The notes below the pieces were generated by a model. The model was given only the letters and a program-made list of their open reading frames with translations. It was not told where the DNA came from and searched no databases. This document shows, piece by piece, positions 29,684 to 34,710 of a stretch of 34,710 bases of DNA (position 1 is its first letter; the number at the start of each line of letters is the position of its first letter). The position numbers and the translations under genes are program-made. The DNA comes from CAYGZM01 sp964354365. GTDB lineage: Bacteria; Planctomycetota; Phycisphaerae; Sedimentisphaerales; Anaerobacaceae. Location: positions 1 through 34,710 of the forward strand of contig CAYGZM010000027.1 in the NCBI GenBank assembly GCA_964354365.1, in the 5' to 3' direction.

Positions 29684-31465
29684 ATGGCCGGAGTATTGCT
29701 CAATTACGTAGTGCGATTCCTGAGCCTGTCGTGGCTGACGGGGCCGATCTTTGATAAGGAGCTGCGTGTATCCAGCCGCCGGCGACGGAATTATGTCCTT
29801 CGCTTTGCGTACTTGGCGCTGCTGACTGTGTTTTTGGCTCTGTTCTGGATCAACACGGTGCCGTCTCAAGGCTCCGGTCTTTATCAAAGTTCCCGGATGG
29901 CGGAGGCGGGGAAAATAATGACCGCATTTGTCATTTGGTTCCAATTCATCGCCACGCAGCTCATTGCCGGCATTATGCTGAGCACTTCGGTCAGCGATGA
30001 GATCTACAACAAGACGCTGGGCCTTCTGATGACCACGCCGATCAACAGCTTTCAGATCGTCACGGGGAAGCTCTTCAGCAAGCTGCTGCAGTTGCTGCTG
30101 CTGCTGGCGATAAGCCTGCCGCTGCTGGCGATTGTGCGAGTGTTTGGCGGCGTGCCGTGGGGCTACATTCTATCGGGGCTTTGCGTGACGGTGACAACCG
30201 TTCTTTTTATTGGCTCGCTGAGCTTGTTCTTTTCCATATTCAGCCGAAGGGCATACGTGGTCATTATTCTGGGCATTCTGACTGTCGGTGTGCTCTTTGC
30301 GCTGCTGCCCGCTCTGGCGGCTATGTTTCTTTATCCTTGTGTTTCTCAAAGCGAGTTCTTTTCAGCTCTTTCCTATTTGAATCCGTATGTTCTTCTGTTC
30401 TTCGAGACCAACAGGATGGCGTCTGCCCGCGCGGTCGGCCCTGTGGGCGGATGGCACTGGCTCGTGCAGTGCATTGTGTCGCTGGGCGCGTCGTGTTTCC
30501 TGCTGTTTCTTTCGATGCTTATGGTTCGTCGCGCCGGGCTGCGTCAGGCGACAGGGCAGTTGGGTGTGTCTGCTCGTAAACGGCGCCCCATAAGGCCGGG
30601 TCCCGGCGAAGGATCTGAGCGGCAGGATTCAGGGCGTGCGCCCAGGCGAGTCAGGGGGTCGGCTATTCTCTGGAAGGAGCTGAGGTCGCCCTTGTTCGGG
30701 CGGCGCAAGGTTGCCTTTGTGATTGCTATCGCGGTGGGTTTGATTTTGTTATTTTCGACATACGCCTTCTGTGCCGACCACGATGCGCTGGACGAAGATG
30801 GAGTTCATATCTTGTACGGTGTGATTTTTATGGGGTTGGGGACTCTGTTCACGATTATTATTCCGGCCACGTGCATTACGTCGGAGAAAGAATCGCGGGC
30901 ATGGCCGTTGCTGCTGGCTACGACGTTGAGCGAGTGGCAGATACTATTTGGCAAGTTTGCGGGTATTGTGCGTCGTTGTCTGCCGATCTGGTGTGTTCTG
31001 TTCGGCCATATCATTCTGTTCACCATAGCACGTGTTATTCATCCGATTGGCATTTTCCAGGTGGGTATGGTTGTGGCTGGGGTGGTGGTGTTCCTTTCGG
31101 GGACGGGTCTGTATTTCAGCTCCCGTTTCAAGCATACGACAACGGCGGTGATCGTCAACTTTGCGATGGCCGGTGTAATCTGGGCGCTGCTGCCTCTGCT
31201 GATGAGTCTGATTACGGCAATCGAGGTGGTTGACTGGAACACTGTGCAGTCGTACTTAGACACGAATCCGTTCGTCCATCTAGTTGTCATTATTGATGCA
31301 ACCACCAGCAGGGGCGGCCGGAACGACTACTATTGGCTTGAATACGGCGGCAGGGGAGTCTTGGCGGCGACGGTTTGGATTCTGATTTGCATGCTCGGCT
31401 ATATGCTGCTGGGGTTACTGTTCGCCTGGCGTGCGAAGTGTCGGCTGAGACGGAACATCTTTTAG
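29684..31465 (+). CDS. ABC-2 type permease, paralog 3 of 4
   Basis: The 593-aa protein has twelve hydrophobic segments and the array's motifs: TGPIFDKELRVSSRRRRNYV, EIYNKTLGLLMTTPINSFQI, GKLFSKLLQ, then in the second half RRVRGSAILWKELRSPLFG and EKESRAWPLLLATTLSEWQI. It ends RAKCRLRRNIF. By eye it is closest to paralog 4. The ATG at 29684 sits 18 nt after the preceding stop, in the same ATT-ATG context as paralogs 2 and 4; the TTG at 29669 is not needed. No clear Shine-Dalgarno is seen, so translation may be coupled to the gene before. Confidence 0.9.
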   Translation: MAGVLLNYVVRFLSLSWLTGPIFDKELRVSSRRRRNYVLRFAYLALLTVFLALFWINTVPSQGSGLYQSSRMAEAGKIMTAFVIWFQFIATQLIAGIMLSTSVSDEIYNKTLGLLMTTPINSFQIVTGKLFSKLLQLLLLLAISLPLLAIVRVFGGVPWGYILSGLCVTVTTVLFIGSLSLFFSIFSRRAYVVIILGILTVGVLFALLPALAAMFLYPCVSQSEFFSALSYLNPYVLLFFETNRMASARAVGPVGGWHWLVQCIVSLGASCFLLFLSMLMVRRAGLRQATGQLGVSARKRRPIRPGPGEGSERQDSGRAPRRVRGSAILWKELRSPLFGRRKVAFVIAIAVGLILLFSTYAFCADHDALDEDGVHILYGVIFMGLGTLFTIIIPATCITSEKESRAWPLLLATTLSEWQILFGKFAGIVRRCLPIWCVLFGHIILFTIARVIHPIGIFQVGMVVAGVVVFLSGTGLYFSSRFKHTTTAVIVNFAMAGVIWALLPLLMSLITAIEVVDWNTVQSYLDTNPFVHLVVIIDATTSRGGRNDYYWLEYGGRGVLAATVWILICMLGYMLLGLLFAWRAKCRLRRNIF

Positions 31466-31483
31466 TTTGTTGCCGAAGGGATT

Positions 31484-33253
31484 ATGACTACCGCACTGCT
31501 GAACTTAGGGCGTCGATTCCTGAGCCTTTCCTGGGTGACGGGGCCGATCTTCGAGAAGGAGCTTCGCGTATCGAGCCGCCGGCGAAGGAACTACGTGCTT
31601 CGTTTTGCGTACCTGAGCCTGCTGACGGGCTTTCTTGCCGTATTCTGGGTCGGGACGGTGCCGCGCAGCGGTTCGAATCTGGATCAAATCTCTCGGATGG
31701 CGGAGGTGGGCAAGGGCATAATCGCGTTCATAATCTGGTTTCAGTTCATTGCGACGCAAATTGTTGCACTGATGATGCTGAGCACTTCGGTCAGCGATGA
31801 GATTTATAACCGCACATTGGGTCTGCTCATGACTACGCCGATCAACAGCTTTCAGATCGTTATCGGCAAGCTGTTCAGCAAGCTCCTGCAGACAATTCTG
31901 CTAATGGGGATAAGCCTGCCTTTGCTGGCGATAGTGCGGGTGTTCGGTGGCGTGCCCTGGATGTATGTTATATCGAGCCTGTGTATGACGCTTACGGCCG
32001 TTCTTTTTGTCGGCTCGCTGAGTCTGCTTTTCTCGGTATTCAGCCGAAGGGCGTATGCTGTTATCATTGTAACCGCTCTAACGCTTGGCGTGCTCTTCCT
32101 GTTGTTGCCGTATTTGTCGGCCTTCCTGTGCAATAGCATAATCGGGCGTTGGCCGGGGCCGCGCCTGACGGCGGCCATCTTCTACCCGAATCCGTACGGT
32201 ATGATGATGTTCAATACTATGATGATGCTTGAGCCGAGGGCGGCAGGCCCCATACCGACGATGTTCTGGCCGGGGCACTGTGGGATTATGTTAGCGGCTT
32301 CGGTCGTTGTCTTGTTCGTCTGTGTGTGCGTGGTCCGCAGGGTTGCGCTGCGTCAGGCCACCGGGCAGGTGGGCGCGGCATCATCCGGGAAGAAAGGCAA
32401 GTCCGGTTCATCCGCAGAGCGAAATCTCGCCGCACCTCGGCGAGTCACGGGGCCGGCCGTCCTGTGGAAAGAGCTCAGGACCCCCGTGTTGGGGCGGCGC
32501 AAAATCGCTATGGTTGCCGCTATTTTTGCGGGGCTGATCCTGCTGTTCATAACCTACGCTTTGTGTGCAAGCGAGAATATGCTCGACGATGGGGGGACTC
32601 ACATCGTCTATGTCATAATTTTTGCGGGGCTCGGAATGCTGTTCACGATTATTCTTCCGGCGACGTGCATTACCACCGAAAAGGAGTCGCAGGCCTGGCC
32701 GCTGCTGCTGGCGACTACATTGAGCGACTGGCAGATACTGATTGGGAAGTTCGCGGGCTTCCTGCGCCGCTGCCTGCCAGTTTGGTTTTTACTGTTCGGC
32801 CACATCATAATCTTTACGCTGTCGGGCGTTATTCATCCGGCTGCAATCATCCAGATGGCGATCCTGGTCGCCTGGATAGTCGTATTTCTTTTCGGAACGG
32901 GGGTTTACTTCAGTGCTCGTGTGAGACACACCACCACGGCGGTTATTGCCAATTTCGCCCTGGCAGGCGCAATCTGGGCCTTGGCGCCGATTCTGCTGGG
33001 CTTGATAGCCGGGCTGACGCAAACGGGCGAGGACTTGTTCGGAACGTATATAGATACGAATCCGTTTGTGCATGCAGGGGTAGTGATGGATGGAACCACG
33101 GGGACGCTGGGCAGCTACTATTGGCCAGGCTTCAACTCGCTAAATGCGGCCCAATCCACCGTTTGGATGCTGGCCTGCATGCTCCGCTATATGTTGCTGG
33201 GCGTGCTTTTCGCTTGGCGCGCCAAGTGTCGGTTCAGACGCAATATCTTCTGA
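31484..33253 (+). CDS. ABC-2 type permease, paralog 4 of 4
   Basis: The 589-aa protein again shows TGPIFEKELRVSSRRRRNYV, EIYNRTLGLLMTTPINSFQI, a second-half start RRVTGPAVLWKELRTPVLG, and EKESQAWPLLLATTLSDWQI. It ends RAKCRFRRNIF. It begins 18 nt after the stop of paralog 3, with AAGGG before ATTATG. It is the last gene of the long operon. The next gene is convergent and only 30 nt away, with no terminator hairpin visible in that gap. The near-identity of the first halves of paralogs 3 and 4 points to a recent duplication. Confidence 0.9.
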   Translation: MTTALLNLGRRFLSLSWVTGPIFEKELRVSSRRRRNYVLRFAYLSLLTGFLAVFWVGTVPRSGSNLDQISRMAEVGKGIIAFIIWFQFIATQIVALMMLSTSVSDEIYNRTLGLLMTTPINSFQIVIGKLFSKLLQTILLMGISLPLLAIVRVFGGVPWMYVISSLCMTLTAVLFVGSLSLLFSVFSRRAYAVIIVTALTLGVLFLLLPYLSAFLCNSIIGRWPGPRLTAAIFYPNPYGMMMFNTMMMLEPRAAGPIPTMFWPGHCGIMLAASVVVLFVCVCVVRRVALRQATGQVGAASSGKKGKSGSSAERNLAAPRRVTGPAVLWKELRTPVLGRRKIAMVAAIFAGLILLFITYALCASENMLDDGGTHIVYVIIFAGLGMLFTIILPATCITTEKESQAWPLLLATTLSDWQILIGKFAGFLRRCLPVWFLLFGHIIIFTLSGVIHPAAIIQMAILVAWIVVFLFGTGVYFSARVRHTTTAVIANFALAGAIWALAPILLGLIAGLTQTGEDLFGTYIDTNPFVHAGVVMDGTTGTLGSYYWPGFNSLNAAQSTVWMLACMLRYMLLGVLFAWRAKCRFRRNIF

Positions 33254-33283
33254 CGGCCGTTGTGGCTCACGCCGCCGTCGCAA

Positions 33284-34618
33284 TCATACCTCCTCCGGCA
33301 TTGCCCATGAGTCTCTGAGCGAATACGTTCGCCTTAGATACTTGTTGGCGTCCGGGGCGTTGACGAAGGACTCGGTTTTGGAGTCGAACTTGAGCTTCTG
33401 GTTGCCGGTGCGGTACGATATATTGGCCAGGTGACAGAGCAGAACGGAATAGTGGCCCTGCTCGACATCGGCGTTGGGCCTTTTGCGCGTTCGGACACAT
33501 TCGATGAAATTGTCCTGGTGCGGTTTATCGCCCTGACGGCCAAATTCGGACTGGACGAGCTTGCCGTCCGCGTCGTATGCCTGCCAGCCGCCGCCGTGCC
33601 TCCCGACGTACATAAAACCTTCGGCGCCGAATACCTCAATCCTCGTGGCGCAGAACGGCCAGTCGGGGAACAAATCGCCGTCGCGGATGTGCTGTGCAAT
33701 TTTCTTCATATACGGCGTCCATAGGGTTGCTTCAAACTGAAGGGTGAATTTGCCGTATTCGTATGTCGCCAATTGAGTATCGGGAGTATCGCGGCCATCC
33801 AGCAGGGCGTTAATGCCGGCCGTACCGCACACCGTATCTGGATAAGGCTTGTCGCCGGTCAGAAACCGGGCGAGGTCCAACTGGTGAACTGCGTCGCCGG
33901 CAATGGGGCCGCAACTATACTCCCAGAAGTTGAGCCAGTGACGGCTGGGATTGTAGGGCAGCTTGTGGGCCGGGCCGCACCACATATCGTAATCAAATCC
34001 CTCCGGCACAGGTTGCTCGGCGCCCTGCGTCATCATCGGATGCTTCATCATATTGAAAACGCGGACAAGATGCACGTCGCCAAGCTTGCCGGATTGGATG
34101 TATTTGACAGCCTCGGCCATATAAGGCGCGCTGCGAGTCTGCATACCCACCTGGACCACTCTCTTGTATTTTCGGGCGGCCTCGACCATTTTTGCGCCTT
34201 CCCAGACGTTGTGGGCCATAGGTTTTTCCACATAGACGTCTTTCTCGGCCTGACAGGCCATAATGGTCCCGAGGGCGTGCCAGTGGTCGGGCGTTGCGTT
34301 AATTAGCACATCGACACTTTTGTCATCGAGAATGCGGCGAAAGTCCTGGACGAGCTTGGGCCTGGCGGACTGTACGGCTTCGACGGCCTTGGCGGCCGGT
34401 GCAAGACGCCTTGTGTCTGCATCGCAAAGATAAGCGATCTCAACGTCGTCCCTGCGCGCGAAGCTCTCTACCAGGAATCTTCCTCGGCCGCCGAGCCCCA
34501 TCGCTCCGACAACGACTTTCTCATTTGCCGCTACGCTTGTTCTATGAGGCAGAACGGCGACTGTCGCGGCAACACTGATTGAGCCCTTCAAGAAATCTCG
34601 ACGATTAACTGTTCTCAT
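33284..34618 (-). CDS. Tat-exported Gfo/Idh/MocA family oxidoreductase
   Basis: The 444-aa protein starts at the ATG at 34618, chosen because GAAGGAG lies seven bases upstream; an ATG at 34639 has no such site. A twin-arginine signal (NRRDFLKG at residues 5-12, then a hydrophobic Ala/Val stretch) precedes the NAD(P)-binding Rossmann fold (GAMGLGGRGR near 37-46; CDADTRRLAP). Then come the family's DVLINATPDHWHA, EKPMAHNVWEGAKMVEAA near 130, and GDAVHQLDLARFLTG near 241 with the His/Asp of the dimerisation/catalytic domain. Family members oxidise or reduce sugars and sugar alcohols with NAD(P). This Tat-dependent sort is very common in planctomycetes and often linked to polysaccharide breakdown. 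Substrate unknown. Confidence 0.92.
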   Translation of the reverse strand: MRTVNRRDFLKGSISVAATVAVLPHRTSVAANEKVVVGAMGLGGRGRFLVESFARRDDVEIAYLCDADTRRLAPAAKAVEAVQSARPKLVQDFRRILDDKSVDVLINATPDHWHALGTIMACQAEKDVYVEKPMAHNVWEGAKMVEAARKYKRVVQVGMQTRSAPYMAEAVKYIQSGKLGDVHLVRVFNMMKHPMMTQGAEQPVPEGFDYDMWCGPAHKLPYNPSRHWLNFWEYSCGPIAGDAVHQLDLARFLTGDKPYPDTVCGTAGINALLDGRDTPDTQLATYEYGKFTLQFEATLWTPYMKKIAQHIRDGDLFPDWPFCATRIEVFGAEGFMYVGRHGGGWQAYDADGKLVQSEFGRQGDKPHQDNFIECVRTRKRPNADVEQGHYSVLLCHLANISYRTGNQKLKFDSKTESFVNAPDANKYLRRTYSLRDSWAMPEEV

Positions 34619-34672
34619 TTTGTTCTCCTTCGATGACACACTGTGCTATATTACTCCCAATGATACCATAGA

Positions 34673-34701
34673 TGATGTCATCAGGATGTAAAACGTTTGT
34701 A
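34673..34701. promoter_or_regulatory. two dyads upstream of the oxidoreductase gene
   Basis: A perfect palindrome TGATG-T-CATCA (34673-34683) lies 55 bp upstream of the start codon. Next to it is TGTAAAACGTTTGTA (34687-34701), with an AAACGTTT core typical of LacI-family operators. On the minus strand TTTACA, inside the second dyad, lies 16 bp before TATGGT, so a repressor there could block a promoter. No LacI-type gene is in the window. Confidence 0.4.
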
Positions 34702-34710
34702 AAATCTGGA

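Larger units (their letters stand above)
26066..33253 (+). repeat. tandem array of four homologous ABC-2 permease genes
   Basis: Four genes of 583-609 codons share start-proximal, mid-loop and terminal motifs in the same order. The three internal spacers (27896-27913, 29666-29683, 31466-31483) are each exactly 18 nt and each end in ATT before the ATG. This is direct evidence for duplication of a unit that included its translation start context. Confidence 0.85.

Noticed and set aside
33254..33283. bidirectional terminator between the convergent genes
   Set aside because: The 30-nt gap holds no inverted repeat of useful length and no T-run.
1..34710. CRISPR array, tRNA, rRNA, insertion sequence or phage genes
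   Set aside because: No regularly spaced repeats, no cloverleaf-like sequence and no transposase, integrase or phage structural protein was recognised on either strand.

Overview
The window looks like a chromosomal segment of a planctomycete, probably of the Phycisphaerae/Sedimentisphaerales type. This is inferred from gene content and protein style, not from a marker gene: a sulfatase remnant next to a sodium:solute symporter, a Tat-exported Gfo/Idh/MocA oxidoreductase, a secreted repeat protein with one dockerin-like calcium loop, an ECF sigma factor, and a large MoxR/DUF58/VWA operon. No rRNA, tRNA, CRISPR array, transposase or phage gene was seen.

Left part, minus strand (1-8625). Reading in the direction of transcription, 8625-4531 carries a Pro/Ser/Thr-rich protein with a Tyr-rich block and a TPR-like end, a secreted beta-propeller-like protein overlapping it by 4 nt, and a glycine-zipper lipoprotein. 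A well-formed promoter at 4419-4447 then starts a compact three-gene unit: an ECF sigma factor, a 112-aa basic-tailed protein, and a 359-aa protein. The N-terminal ~140 residues of the last match, by eye, the D-aminoacyl-deacylase-like editing domain of archaeal threonyl-tRNA synthetase; the rest is a separate, unassigned domain. This unit is the best candidate for an undescribed system here. Further left are an SSS symporter, a tiny membrane ORF, and a truncated, degraded sulfatase gene.

The divergent region 8626-8893 has a sigma70-type promoter and a 44-nt near-perfect palindrome in the presumed 5' leader of a 453-aa membrane-anchored protein (8894-10255).

Right part, plus strand (10463-33253). 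A strong promoter at 10463-10491 precedes twelve co-directional genes with short gaps or 4-nt overlaps: a coiled-coil membrane protein; an iron-type ABC substrate-binding lipoprotein; an ABC permease fused in frame to a six-bladed NHL propeller; a 985-aa VWA/GATase-like membrane protein; MoxR ATPase; DUF58 protein; BatA-like VWA protein; a GATase-like membrane protein; one ABC ATPase; and four tandem paralogous ABC-2 permeases, each separated by exactly 18 nt. The MoxR-DUF58-VWA part is a known kind of envelope chaperone/assembly module, and the ABC-2 part a typical exporter. Their shared direction and tight packing suggest a joint envelope function, but substrate and role are unknown. A REP-like palindromic element lies between moxR and the DUF58 gene.

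At the right end a minus-strand oxidoreductase (33284-34618) converges on the permease array. Its upstream region holds two dyads that could be operators.

All calls are by reading the translations and motifs. No database search, alignment or structure prediction was run.
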